A DNA stretch of 64,000 nt, taken from positions 3,653,001 to 3,717,000 of the forward strand of contig NZ_CP101527.1 of assembly GCF_026427595.1 (NCBI RefSeq), in the 5' to 3' direction. Shown here piece after piece: positions 43,701 to 52,770 of this stretch (its first letter is position 1; every line of letters starts with the position of its first letter). Below the pieces are notes generated by a model. The model made no database searches. It was not told the origin of the DNA and was given only the letters and a program-made list of their open reading frames with translations. The DNA is from Alkalimarinus sediminis (lineage in GTDB: Bacteria; Pseudomonadota; Gammaproteobacteria; Pseudomonadales; Oleiphilaceae). The translations under genes and the position numbers were made by a program.

Positions 43701-46700
43701 CACCCTTAAAGGTAGTGCCAACACGGCAGGGATTGGCCCAATAGCCAGTATTATCGTGCCGGTTGAGAAGTTTGTTAAAGATGCACGAGCTCTCAATATT
43801 CCCGCTAACCCAGCCGTTTCTGACATGCTTCGCCAGGCTGCTGGTTATGTAAGACAAGGGATCGAGCAGCTATACAATGATCCTCAGCACGTCCTTGAAG
43901 GTACAGAAGAGTTCTTATCTCATCTAAACGAACTCAGCGAATTGACCTTTGCTGAAGTGGCGGATGTAGAGCAAGTTCAGAGCGTTACCACAGACCCTCA
44001 ACTGATCAATATATTCCTGACAGAAGGGATTGATATTCTTCTTGATGCTGAGTCAATCCTGAATAACTGGCGTAACAACCCGGTACCAGGTGAAGAGCTT
44101 GAAAAACTGGTTGGCGAACTGAAAACACTCAGCCAGGGTGCACAGGTAGCCGGACTAGATGATATTTCTGAATTTGCCGACCTTCTCGAAGAGGCTTATG
44201 AGCTTATCGAGTCAGGCGATGTCGTCGCTAATGATAACTTCCTTGATACGATCGCCCACGGCCACGAAGCATTACTCAGTTTGATGGATCAAGTTGCCGC
44301 AGGCTTGGCCACTCAACCTAATAACAAACTGATTGCTGAAATTAAAGAGCTGATTCAGAGCATTGAAGCTAACAAAACAGCCATCAGCGAAGCAGAACAG
44401 CAAGCAATTGCTCAAGCAGCAGCAGAAGCTGAGAAGTTAACTCAACAAGAGCAGGAAGCGCTCAAAGAACTTGATGAAGAGTTGGAGGTTGAAATTCCAA
44501 CACTCTCTGGCTTTGACGTGGAAGAAGAGATCCCAACGCTAGACAGCACTGAAGAGTCTGAAACGGCCCTACCTCAACTATCAGCAGAAGACAGCGCTTC
44601 GCTGTTAGACCCTGAGTTGGTTGAGATCTTCCTGGAAGAAGCTAATGACATTATCAACAATACTGGAGAGTTGCTGCAGCAATGGTCAGAAGATACCACT
44701 AACCCTGACCTATTAGTTGAACTGCAAAGAGAGCTTCATACCTTAAAAGGTGGTGCTCGCTTAGCAGATATCTCCTCTATTGGTGACCTGTCTCACGAGT
44801 TAGAGACACTGTTTGAGGGATTAACCGATAAACGCTTAACTGCCGACGAGTCTCTGGTGACCTTACTATTCAGTTGCCACGACCGATTAGCCTCAACCAT
44901 TGATGATATTGCTTCTGGCAATAGCGGTGCGCCTGCTACAGACCTAATCTCGCAAATACAACAAGTCATTTCAGCGACACCAGAATCTGCTGTTGACGCG
45001 CCGATTATCGAAGAAGCGCCTGAAGAGACCATCGAAACGGAGAGCCTCAGCGCTGCAACTGAATTAGAAGCATCCGTAAGCGAAGAAACAGCAGAAGCTG
45101 TTGATGAAAGTCAGCAAGCACCTGTCGATTTAGACCCTGAGCTAATTGAGATATTCTTAGAAGAAGCCAACGATATCGTCGAAAACTCAGGCAACTTAAT
45201 TCAACAGTGGCAAGAAGACCCTTCACAGCACCAGGTTGTGAATGAGCTTCAAAGAGAGCTACACACCCTCAAGGGTGGTGCTCGTATGGCAGAAATTACA
45301 GCGATTGGCGACCTATCCCATGAGCTAGAAAGCCTATTTGAGCGAATTGTCGACGGCCAAATTAATACCGACAGCGATATCATTAATTTATCCCTCTCTG
45401 TTCACGACCGTCTTGCCACTATGGTGGAAGAGATTGAAGCAGGGCAAATGTGTCGACCTGCCCCCGAATTAATCTCTCAAATCACAGCACTGATTAGCGG
45501 TGAATCAACCGCTACGACAGATGAGCCGGATGAAATAATTCCTGAGCTTACACTTGAGGATGCCGTCGATGAAGAACAGGCTGAAACATCTTTAGATGAG
45601 TCATCAGAACTAACAGAAGAGACCGCTGAACAGTTTATAGAGGCGGTTAACGAAGAAATTGATGAACAGCTTGAAGAAAATGTTAGCGAAGAGATTGATT
45701 TCGGTGATATCCCGACACTTGAAACAGACGAAGAAGAGCTCGAGTCCTTAGACGAGATTCCATCTGATGATGAGCTATTAAGCACCATTGACGAGCCCTC
45801 GGTTGAAATAGAAGAAGCATTAACATCTGAAGCTGACAGTGTTGAAGACGTTGAGTTCGAGCTTGAAGCTACTGAACCCGAAACAGGCGCAATCGAACCA
45901 GAAGCAGCAGACGCAGAATCACTAGAACTTGATTCTGAAAGCGATGAGACTGAGACAACTGATGCTGTCTCGGAAGAAGCAACACCGATATTAGCCGAAT
46001 CTCTTGACCCTGAACTGGTTGAGATTTTCCTCGAAGAAGCTAGCGAAATTATCGACAATACCGGAGAGCTTCTGCAATCTTGGTTAGAAGATATAAACGA
46101 CACCAGTAACGTTAAAGAACTACAACGAGAACTACACACCTTAAAAGGTGGTGCTCGTATGGCCGAAATCGGCCCACTGGGTGACTTAGCGCACGAGCTT
46201 GAAACACTGTTCGAAGGAATAGTTGAAAATGGTTTGGTCGTAGATAGCTCTATTTCTGACCTAATGCTCGCGTGTCACGACAAACTCGCGACCATGGTTG
46301 ACCAAATTGGCAGCGGTTCCGCGATATATCCAGCCAACGATCTAATTGCATCGGTTATTGCAATTACTAATGGTGATGAGCAGCCTGTCGATTCAGCTGC
46401 AACTGATATAGGCGATAGTGAAGTACAGGATAGTGAAGTACAGGATAGTGAAGTACAGGATAGTGAAGTACAGGCAGCAGACGACGCAGAAGATGATAAC
46501 GTCATCGAGCTAACAGCGCCTATCACCGACGATGAAGCCTTGGCTTCCGAATCCGAGGCACTATCTCATGAGAGCGAGCACTTAGCTCAAGAGAGCGAGC
46601 CTGAAGAGTTAACCTCTGAGACTGCTGCATCAGAAGAGCTAGAAGATAAGCCAGTTAGTGAGCAAGATTTTGCTGACGACTTAAATGCTATATTCCTTGA

Positions 46701-49521
46701 AGAAGCCCGTGAAATCTGTGAGGCCATCACCGACAGCCTCGATCATTGGAATGAAGCACCTGCAAGCCTTAACGGGGTAATCGACCTACAGCGTGAGTTA
46801 CATACGCTAAAAGGCGGCGCACGACTTGCTGATATCGATAATATCGGCAACTTGGCTGACGCGCTCTACGAGAAACTAGAGGCCGCGCTAAACGCAAGTG
46901 CAACGGATAATAAGGCGTTAATTCAAGTCACAAACCGTAGCGCAGAACAACTCACGTTAATGTTAAATGAGCTCGAAAGCTCAGGCCAAACTACTCCTGC
47001 GGTCGATCTAATCGATGCGATAAATGCAATCGCAATTGATGCCGACCAGAGTGATGCAGTGAGTACAGATACAGACAGCGAAGACGCTAATGAAGCGGCG
47101 GATGCTGAAATACTCGAGATATTCCTCGACGAAGCTAACGAAATACTTGAAGCGCTCGATAATCAAACATCTGATTGGTCGACCGACACCAGTAATAATG
47201 ACTTCAATCTTGAAATCCAGCGTTTGCTCCATACCCTCAAAGGTGGCGCACGACTTGCCGGGTTAGAGGAGTTAGGTAACGTTAGTCATGAGTTAGAAAG
47301 CAAGCTTATAGCAGCAGCAGAGCAAGGCGATGGCCTTACTAGCGATCTTCTAAGTACGGTTAACCAGTATCAAGATAAGCTCAATTCACTTATCACAGAG
47401 GTTAACCATCGCTTTATCGCGCTCACAGCAGAACAAGCAACACAGTCAGACGATAAACCGGTTGAGAAAGAAGCCAGTGCACCACAACAGACTGGTGATA
47501 CACAAGCGCCTGAGCTACAGGCTGATCACGAGGAAGCAAAAGCACCTGAAGCTACAGCAAGTGTTGACGCCTCAGGTGATAATGCAGCGTCTACCGAGCC
47601 CGCAACAACCGCTCAACAGCAGGATCGCGTAACTACAACGGCTAAAAAGCCAGACACTCAAGCGAAGAAAGCTGCAGCAGCGAGACCTGCACAGCAAGAA
47701 ACCGTTAGGGTATCAGCTGCACTTATTGATGACTTGGTAAACCTTGCAGGTGAAACCAGTATCACCCGTGGTCGACTAGAGCAACAGATCAGTGACTTTA
47801 GCTTCAACCTTGATGAAATGGTATCCACTATCGAGCGTCTCCGTGAGCAGCTTCGAAGAATGGATATGGAAACAGAAGCTCAAGTACTGTTCCGTACCGA
47901 AAAAGAAGGTGTCGGACCTGATTACGCAGACTTTGACCCGCTGGAAATGGACCGTTACTCATCGATCCAGCAACTCTCAAGGGCATTGACTGAAAGTACC
48001 TTCGATCTACTTGACCTACGAGAAACCCTTGCAGATAAAGCAAGAGATGCTGAAACCTTGCTGCTTCAGCAGTCAAGAATACATACCGAGCTACAAGAAG
48101 GTCTGATGAAGACCCGCATGATTCCATTCTCATCAATGGTTCCAAGATTGAGAAGAATCGTTCGCCAAATCAGTGGTGAGCTAGGTAAGAAAGCAGAATT
48201 TGATGTGCAGAATGCTGAAGGTGAAATGGACCGTACCGTTCTCGAAAGAATGGTTGCACCGCTTGAGCACATGCTCAGAAACGCACTCGACCACGGCATC
48301 GAAAGCATCGAAAAACGAAAAGCAGCAGGCAAACCAGAAGCCGGCACCATTAGCCTTTCGCTTAACCGAGAAGGCGGTGACATCGTATTGCGTATGAAAG
48401 ACGATGGCGGCGGTATCAAAGTTGATGTGATCCGCGACAAAGCGATCGCTCAAGGTTTGATGAAGAAAGGTGCTGCACTTTCAGATCATGATATTTTACA
48501 GTTCATCATGAAAGCTGGCTTTAGTACCGCAGAGCAGGTTACTCAGATTTCTGGTCGTGGTGTCGGTATGGATGTTGTGGCTAGTGAGATTAAGATGCTA
48601 GGCGGAAACATCAGCATAGACTCGAAAGAAGGTGCCGGTACCACATTTACCGTTAGACTGCCGTTTACCGTTTCGGTTAACCGCGCACTCATGGTTAATA
48701 CCGGTGACGACTTCTACGCCATACCGCTAAATACTATTGAAGGTATTGTGCGCGTTAGCCCATACGAACTTGAAGAGTACTACAAACCTGACGCCCCTCT
48801 ATACGAGTATGCAGGGCAACAATATCGCTTACAGTATCTGGGTAACGTATTACACAGTGATCACAAGCCGAAGTTACAAGGCCAACCACTGCCGCTACCT
48901 GTAATTCTGGTACGTGGAACTGATCACCCTATCGCGCTGCAAGTAGATAGCTTGATGGGTAGCCGCGAGATCGTTGTTAAGAGTCTTGGGGCGCAGTTCA
49001 GTAAAGTACCTGGTGTATCAGGTGCAACCATACTCGGTGATGGCAGCGTGGTTGTGATCCTTGATCTACCTGCGCTAATACGCGCTGATGATGGTCGAGC
49101 ACTCACCACCACCGTTAGCGAAGTTGAAGTGGCCGCACCTGTAGAGCAACGACCTACATTGGTAATGGTGGTAGATGACTCGGTTACAGTAAGAAAAGTT
49201 ACTACTCGACTACTCGAGCGAAACGGCATGGATGTTATTACGGCAAAAGATGGCGTAGATGCAATTGCACAACTACAAGATCACAAGCCCGACGTTATGC
49301 TACTCGATATCGAGATGCCTCGAATGGACGGCTTTGAGGTTGCAAGTCTGGTTCGCCACGATGAAAACCTCAAAGATGTACCGATCTGTATGATCACCTC
49401 GCGTACTGGACAGAAGCACCGCGAGAGAGCCATGTCTATTGGTGTAAATGAGTATCTTGGTAAGCCATTCCAAGAGAAAGAACTACTCAATACCATTGAG
49501 AAGCTAACTGATCTGTCATGA
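40705..49521 (+). CDS. chpA: ChpA chemosensory hybrid kinase with expanded Hpt array
   Basis: About 2,938 residues, starting at the ATG at 40705, which has GGAGAAG close upstream and opens GNSHDYVALDWVRGEID as in Pseudomonas ChpA. An upstream extension is not needed. Eight canonical Hpt modules each carry HTLKG with phosphoacceptor His at 643, 848, 999, 1345, 1520, 1811, 2033 and 2176. An N-terminal ChpA-type domain has HQVHG (His49), and a degenerate module has Lys1140 in place of His. Long acidic linkers separate them. From about 2334: CheA P3 helices (IDDLVNLAGETSITRGRLEQ), ATPase N box near 2526 (MLRNALDHGIES), G boxes (DDGGGIK, GRGVGMD), a CheW-like domain, and a receiver with Asp2868 in MLLDIEMPRMDG. 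It phosphorylates PilG and PilH. Confidence 0.95.
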   Translation: MGNSHDYVALDWVRGEIDETLNQARQALEAYVENTEDTSRIRFCLNYIHQVHGTLQMVEFYGAALLAEEMEKLAQALLNQAVPNLREAVEVLMQAVLQLPSYLEHLHAGRKDLPLVILPILNDLRASRGESLLSDTSLFTPDLSAARITAPAGVVQRLQDEKVIASLRKLRQMFQFSLAGAVRGNEVKANTAYMVKVLTRVERLCQHTSIGQLWSVAIAFIEVFDDNEVELTSATKTLLRDLDHQLKRLIDESVDILLQPIPEDLLKHLLYYIAKSDTDTEHVRKVRELFNLDQSLPKDEEVDAERARMQGPDKDAIESVVSALNEELARIKDQLDLFVRGEFRDNADLEELLPGLKQVANTMAVLGLGIPRKVILEQVEVIEALIEERGEAEDSTLMDIAGALLYVEATLTGMTEEHASTLPTQTESDIPAEQLGNAHDALLREARNGLEQAKTCIVNFIASQWDHSEIEGVPAILDGLRGGLQIIPLTKASELINSCNQYIQQALLSKRSVPDWKQLDTLADAITSIEYYIERLTEGAQDNELILQVAEESVTELGFPPGEAPTYTESSTEQESSSEEPLSDFSPDAPSKESDAELIDDEIIEIFIEEAEEVLSTIAEFYPKFLKDHQQKGAIVELRRAFHTLKGSGRLVGAATLGELAWSVENMLNRVLDNTISISKEIFPLLEDVIQKLPQLVSDFKEKQPSEDVSDLIDQANVIAGVPRSGASKEASIEAASSTSETEQHEEIATATAPEADATEATESIEVEDAATSSDAAADSDNTVVEEQAPIAATSRSNDDDDLIDDEIIEIFIEETEEVLETIAEYLPTYLSQHDNREALTELRRAFHTLKGSGRMVSATTVGELSWAAENMMNRIIDGSIVMSNEIGDVLSNVTALLPDLIEDFKLQQAPRHDVTPLIQQAESLSEGQPAAASDSSTAETTAASITSDVETDSGVDPVLLDIFRSETDTHLDTINEFVDKAEAEGELAFTDAISRALHTLKGSANTAGIGPIASIIVPVEKFVKDARALNIPANPAVSDMLRQAAGYVRQGIEQLYNDPQHVLEGTEEFLSHLNELSELTFAEVADVEQVQSVTTDPQLINIFLTEGIDILLDAESILNNWRNNPVPGEELEKLVGELKTLSQGAQVAGLDDISEFADLLEEAYELIESGDVVANDNFLDTIAHGHEALLSLMDQVAAGLATQPNNKLIAEIKELIQSIEANKTAISEAEQQAIAQAAAEAEKLTQQEQEALKELDEELEVEIPTLSGFDVEEEIPTLDSTEESETALPQLSAEDSASLLDPELVEIFLEEANDIINNTGELLQQWSEDTTNPDLLVELQRELHTLKGGARLADISSIGDLSHELETLFEGLTDKRLTADESLVTLLFSCHDRLASTIDDIASGNSGAPATDLISQIQQVISATPESAVDAPIIEEAPEETIETESLSAATELEASVSEETAEAVDESQQAPVDLDPELIEIFLEEANDIVENSGNLIQQWQEDPSQHQVVNELQRELHTLKGGARMAEITAIGDLSHELESLFERIVDGQINTDSDIINLSLSVHDRLATMVEEIEAGQMCRPAPELISQITALISGESTATTDEPDEIIPELTLEDAVDEEQAETSLDESSELTEETAEQFIEAVNEEIDEQLEENVSEEIDFGDIPTLETDEEELESLDEIPSDDELLSTIDEPSVEIEEALTSEADSVEDVEFELEATEPETGAIEPEAADAESLELDSESDETETTDAVSEEATPILAESLDPELVEIFLEEASEIIDNTGELLQSWLEDINDTSNVKELQRELHTLKGGARMAEIGPLGDLAHELETLFEGIVENGLVVDSSISDLMLACHDKLATMVDQIGSGSAIYPANDLIASVIAITNGDEQPVDSAATDIGDSEVQDSEVQDSEVQDSEVQAADDAEDDNVIELTAPITDDEALASESEALSHESEHLAQESEPEELTSETAASEELEDKPVSEQDFADDLNAIFLEEAREICEAITDSLDHWNEAPASLNGVIDLQRELHTLKGGARLADIDNIGNLADALYEKLEAALNASATDNKALIQVTNRSAEQLTLMLNELESSGQTTPAVDLIDAINAIAIDADQSDAVSTDTDSEDANEAADAEILEIFLDEANEILEALDNQTSDWSTDTSNNDFNLEIQRLLHTLKGGARLAGLEELGNVSHELESKLIAAAEQGDGLTSDLLSTVNQYQDKLNSLITEVNHRFIALTAEQATQSDDKPVEKEASAPQQTGDTQAPELQADHEEAKAPEATASVDASGDNAASTEPATTAQQQDRVTTTAKKPDTQAKKAAAARPAQQETVRVSAALIDDLVNLAGETSITRGRLEQQISDFSFNLDEMVSTIERLREQLRRMDMETEAQVLFRTEKEGVGPDYADFDPLEMDRYSSIQQLSRALTESTFDLLDLRETLADKARDAETLLLQQSRIHTELQEGLMKTRMIPFSSMVPRLRRIVRQISGELGKKAEFDVQNAEGEMDRTVLERMVAPLEHMLRNALDHGIESIEKRKAAGKPEAGTISLSLNREGGDIVLRMKDDGGGIKVDVIRDKAIAQGLMKKGAALSDHDILQFIMKAGFSTAEQVTQISGRGVGMDVVASEIKMLGGNISIDSKEGAGTTFTVRLPFTVSVNRALMVNTGDDFYAIPLNTIEGIVRVSPYELEEYYKPDAPLYEYAGQQYRLQYLGNVLHSDHKPKLQGQPLPLPVILVRGTDHPIALQVDSLMGSREIVVKSLGAQFSKVPGVSGATILGDGSVVVILDLPALIRADDGRALTTTVSEVEVAAPVEQRPTLVMVVDDSVTVRKVTTRLLERNGMDVITAKDGVDAIAQLQDHKPDVMLLDIEMPRMDGFEVASLVRHDENLKDVPICMITSRTGQKHRERAMSIGVNEYLGKPFQEKELLNTIEKLTDLS
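46414..46473 (+). repeat. Four perfect 15-bp repeats in a chpA linker
   Basis: GATAGTGAAGTACAG is repeated four times without a mismatch (46414, 46429, 46444, 46459), giving four copies of the peptide DSEVQ (residues about 1904-1923). It lies in the acidic linker between Hpt modules seven (His1811) and eight (His2033) by canonical order. Copy number changes would keep frame. Confidence 0.97.
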
Positions 49522-50594
49522 GCGGAATTGAGCGACCCAGAATAGGGATTCTTTCAGACAGTCCGCTGCAACGTCATATGCTCCAACACGCGATTTCAAG
49601 CTACGGGCTTGAAATCGCCATTAGTTGCGACCCTGTTCGATTTGAAAACGCTCAAGAGAATGAATTAAATAACATTGGTTGTTGGATTCTAGAGCTGGAA
49701 AATGAAGATGATTTTCCTGACCTAATCGATAGTTTACTCGACTCAACAGAGGCCGGTGTACTCTTTGGATTAGGTAAAGCACCTGAACGACATAGCGATG
49801 AATATCCTCGCTGGGAAAGAAGGCTATTCTCCAAGCTCAGGGACGAAATAGGCACACTAGAACTTCTCGACTCAGAAGCCTCATTAGACCTGCTAGGAGA
49901 CTCATCTGATCAGCAAAAAGGGCCACTCCCACTACCTAGCATTTTGTCTAATGCTTTGCAGTCCAACGCAGCAGAGAACAATGTCCCGCAACATGTCTGG
50001 ATACTGGCTGCGTCACTAGGAGGCCCCGCAGCGGTTAAAGAGTTCCTAGACCAACTACCTGCAGGTCTGCCAGTATCATTTATATATGCTCAGCATATTG
50101 ATGCAAACTTTTCATCAGTGCTCTCAAAAGTACTCGCAAGGCACTCAAGTTTTGAACTCAAACAAGCCCAAGCAGGCGACAGTCTTAAGAATGGACAAGT
50201 CTTAATGGTGCCTGTCGAACGAGAAATGGTGCTAGATGAACAAGGCAAGATTCAGTTTAAAGAGACCCCGTGGCCAGGTCCTTATGGCCCGTCTATCGAT
50301 CAAGTCATGCTAAATATGGCTAACCACTACGGGGCTAACTGTAATGTAATGGTGTTTAGCGGCATGGGGAACGACGGCGCAATTGCGGCCCCACTACTCA
50401 AAGCTTATGGCTGTAAAATATGGGTGCAAAACGCCGATAGTTGCGCGAACAGCTCTATGCCGGATTCTGTAGAAGCGACAGGTTGTAGCTCTTTTATAGG
50501 AAACCCCACGCAACTTGCCGCCAACCTAATAAAGACTATTGAACAAGAAACAATTCAGTCAGGCGCAGGATCCAAGGCCACGCCAGGACAATAA
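49518..50594 (+). CDS. chpB: CheB-type methylesterase ChpB
   Basis: 358 residues, overlapping chpA by four bases (ATGA). The C-terminal esterase domain (about 160-345) has the catalytic triad: Ser in LAASLGGPAAVKEF, His in IYAQHIDANF and Asp in FSGMGNDGAIA. The N-terminal region (GILSDSPLQRHMLQHAISSYGLEIAI, WILELENEDDFPDLIDSL) looks like a receiver that has lost the usual acidic phosphoacceptor pattern (no clear DD pair, no LDxxMP), as noted for ChpB proteins. It should remove methyl groups from PilJ. Confidence 0.93.
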   Translation: MSGIERPRIGILSDSPLQRHMLQHAISSYGLEIAISCDPVRFENAQENELNNIGCWILELENEDDFPDLIDSLLDSTEAGVLFGLGKAPERHSDEYPRWERRLFSKLRDEIGTLELLDSEASLDLLGDSSDQQKGPLPLPSILSNALQSNAAENNVPQHVWILAASLGGPAAVKEFLDQLPAGLPVSFIYAQHIDANFSSVLSKVLARHSSFELKQAQAGDSLKNGQVLMVPVEREMVLDEQGKIQFKETPWPGPYGPSIDQVMLNMANHYGANCNVMVFSGMGNDGAIAAPLLKAYGCKIWVQNADSCANSSMPDSVEATGCSSFIGNPTQLAANLIKTIEQETIQSGAGSKATPGQ

Positions 50595-50618
50595 TAATTG
50601 ATGCTGAGGAGCTGAAAA

Positions 50619-51086
50619 GTGGAAGAGTCCGTAAGTATTTTATCTAGCCTTTACCTGCCTGTAGTAGGAGGCAGTTTAGTGCTACCAAACGTTTCAGTCG
50701 CCGAAATCGTAGACTACCAGACGCCAGAAGCAATACCTGATTCTCCAGAGTGGTTTTTAGGTAATATAAAGTGGAGAGGTGTGACCCTTCCGGTTATCTC
50801 ATATGAGCGACTTAATGACACGCCGCTACCCGATAACTTAAATAACACCCGAATCGCTGTTATCAACACTATCGGCAAAGATCATCAGGCGCTGCCGTTT
50901 TTTGCACTTGTGACTCAGGGTATCCCGCGTCAAACCAAAATAGATCAAGAGAGCATTAAAGAAGTAGAAGAAGGTGACGCACTTGGCGCTGCAGACTTAA
51001 TGAAAGTTGTCATTATGGGTGATGAAGCGATTATTCCAAATGTGGAATATATAGAAAGCATGATTATGCAAAGCCGCCCAGCATAG
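50619..51086 (+). CDS. chpC: CheW-like adaptor ChpC
   Basis: 155 residues with a GTG start preceded by GAGGAG. CheW-like domain: LYLPVVGGSLVLPNVSVAEIVDY, PEWFLGNIKWRGVTLPVISYERL, AVINTIGKDHQALPFFALVTQG. In P. aeruginosa ChpC is an extra adaptor that may connect receptors other than PilJ to ChpA. Last gene of the cluster, followed by the hairpin at 51142-51161. Confidence 0.93.
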   Translation: MEESVSILSSLYLPVVGGSLVLPNVSVAEIVDYQTPEAIPDSPEWFLGNIKWRGVTLPVISYERLNDTPLPDNLNNTRIAVINTIGKDHQALPFFALVTQGIPRQTKIDQESIKEVEEGDALGAADLMKVVIMGDEAIIPNVEYIESMIMQSRPA

Positions 51087-51141
51087 CAATCCCTCACCAA
51101 AAGAGCTCTTTATTGCGAAGTCAGCTCTTCTCTATTGATAA

Positions 51142-51161
51142 ATCCCCGCCTTCGCGGGGAT
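51142..51161. terminator. GC-rich stem-loop after chpC
   Basis: ATCCCCGC (51142-51149) and GCGGGGAT (51154-51161) pair perfectly around CTTC, a stable tetraloop. No long T-run follows on the plus strand. It lies between the convergent chpC and the DUF3422 gene, where a terminator is expected. Confidence 0.6.
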
Positions 51162-51291
51162 AACTGTAGCCAGTAACGAACCAACTTAACCCATCACCAT
51201 AGACTGCTGCACTTATAAGGGCTGCATTAATAGGATTGCAGCATACAACCTTATTCCGGCCGCGATCACAGAGCTATTGTTGGCACTTGAT

Positions 51292-52638
51292 TTATCTGTC
51301 CCCTTTAAGCTTTTTGTTGACGGTCTTCATGCTCTTTTTCATGCGTATCAACCCCAACATCACAACCCCCACAGCAACCGGAACAAAGAGCCCTGTAACT
51401 AAACTACTATTGCTGATGATACCCATCGCCTTAGCACTTTCTGCCACATACTTGAACAACCCTACCAAGTAATAACTGATAGCCGCTACAGATAGACCTT
51501 CTACTGCCTGCTGCATTCTCAATTGTAGTTTACTTCGGCGGTCCATCGACTGGAGCAGATCCTGATTTTGCTCTTCGATGGTTAAGTTAACCCTTGTGCG
51601 CAATAGCTCACTGGCGCGATCGATCCTGCTAGATAAGTCATCAAGATCTTCCCTGACTGTCTCGCAGGTTCGATAGGCAGGCGTTAAACGTCGCCCTAAA
51701 AACTCGCTAAAAGTTTGTAGGCCACAGACCTCCTGCTCACGAAGCTCTTCTAATCGGCTCATCGCCAACCGGTAGTAGGCCTCTGTGGCAGAAAAACGAT
51801 AATTGGTATCGGATATGATCTGTTCAATTTTAGCCGACAGTGTGGTCAACTCACCCAACAGCCGGCGCTCATCATCAAGGCTCTCTATATCTGTAATCTG
51901 CTGGATAATCGTAGCAAGTTGCTGATCCATCTCTCTTACATTGGGTGCAATTTGTCTAGCAAGCGGGAACGATAACAAGGCAACCATTCGATAGGTTTCA
52001 AGTTCAAGAACTCGCCTCACCAGTCGCCCTAACTGACAGGGGTTAAGGCCATTGTTATAGACTAGGAAACGCCCCATATTGTCACTGTGAATGCGATAAG
52101 CCGTCCAGATTTGTGCACGCTTATCATTGGCGTAACAACTCAACAGACGATGGCCCTCAAAGTGCACACGCTGCGACTCAACAGTCGGAGACAACTCAGG
52201 CATCTGCTCAATTTCAAGGTGCAACCCGCTAATGACTTTACCGGGTATAGCACTTAACCACTCGTCTGGCAGTAATGACAGTGCCGTGCGTTGAAAGACC
52301 CCTGACTCTAGCTTGTGCAAAAATGTATAAGTTGAAAACTCGGTATGACGCTCCCATCTAAACTCAAAGCCACCGAAATCCTGATAGTAGCAAGAGGCAT
52401 CTTGAGCTGGCGGGTTAACACTGTAACGATTGCACAGCGCACATATATGCTGAAACTCTTTCAACTGGTTTGCGGCGCGCTCATTATCGCCACCAGAGTT
52501 GAGTACCGCTAACTGGGAGATTCGCGTGTGCGAATCAATAACCGGAAAAGGCCGAGTATGAAGCTCATTAAAAAGCGCATCTCTTTGATCATGAAAATCA
52601 AACATCATCGATGAAATTTTTGGAGCCTGCTCTGTCAT
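51292..52638 (-). CDS. DUF3422 family protein
   Basis: 448 residues of a conserved family of unknown function. FDFHDQRDALFNELHTRPFPV at the start, RWERHTEFSTYTFL, DNMGRFLVYNNGLNPCQLGRLVRRVLELETYRM and a C-terminal pair of membrane helices (about 385-440: GLSVAAISYYLVGLFKYVA and SLVTGLFVPVAVGVVMLGLI) are typical. A coiled-coil region (about 220-380) precedes the helices. The large soluble part is likely cytosolic, with the C-terminus in the inner membrane. Function unknown. Relatives sit in many proteobacterial genomes. Confidence 0.88.
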   Translation of the reverse strand: MTEQAPKISSMMFDFHDQRDALFNELHTRPFPVIDSHTRISQLAVLNSGGDNERAANQLKEFQHICALCNRYSVNPPAQDASCYYQDFGGFEFRWERHTEFSTYTFLHKLESGVFQRTALSLLPDEWLSAIPGKVISGLHLEIEQMPELSPTVESQRVHFEGHRLLSCYANDKRAQIWTAYRIHSDNMGRFLVYNNGLNPCQLGRLVRRVLELETYRMVALLSFPLARQIAPNVREMDQQLATIIQQITDIESLDDERRLLGELTTLSAKIEQIISDTNYRFSATEAYYRLAMSRLEELREQEVCGLQTFSEFLGRRLTPAYRTCETVREDLDDLSSRIDRASELLRTRVNLTIEEQNQDLLQSMDRRSKLQLRMQQAVEGLSVAAISYYLVGLFKYVAESAKAMGIISNSSLVTGLFVPVAVGVVMLGLIRMKKSMKTVNKKLKGDR

Positions 52639-52757
52639 AACTAAACACCTACAGCCTAAAAGGCGGACACTTTAACACATTAATAAATGTCTCAACAAAA
52701 TCAAACTATACAAACTTTTTGCCAAAGTGTGATTAAGGCTAGTCAAGAAACGAGAGG

Positions 52758-52770
52758 GTTATATGATAAC
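52758..52770. promoter_or_regulatory. Probable Zur box upstream of znuC
   Basis: GTTATATGATAAC differs at one base from the core GTTATAnTATAAC of gammaproteobacterial Zur sites. It is an inverted repeat (GTTAT/ATAAC). TATAAT lies at 52794-52799, placing the box near the -35 region where zinc-bound Zur would block polymerase. Confidence 0.7.

Noticed and set aside
45477-46139. 220-codon minus-strand frame inside chpA
   Set aside because: Extremely Ser-rich because it is the reverse of the acidic Glu/Asp codons of the ChpA linkers. It is a shadow of the real gene.
49518-49980. N-terminal half of ChpB as a working receiver domain
   Set aside because: No acidic pair and no phosphoacceptor Asp in the usual LDxxMP context, so phosphorylation control as in CheB is unlikely.
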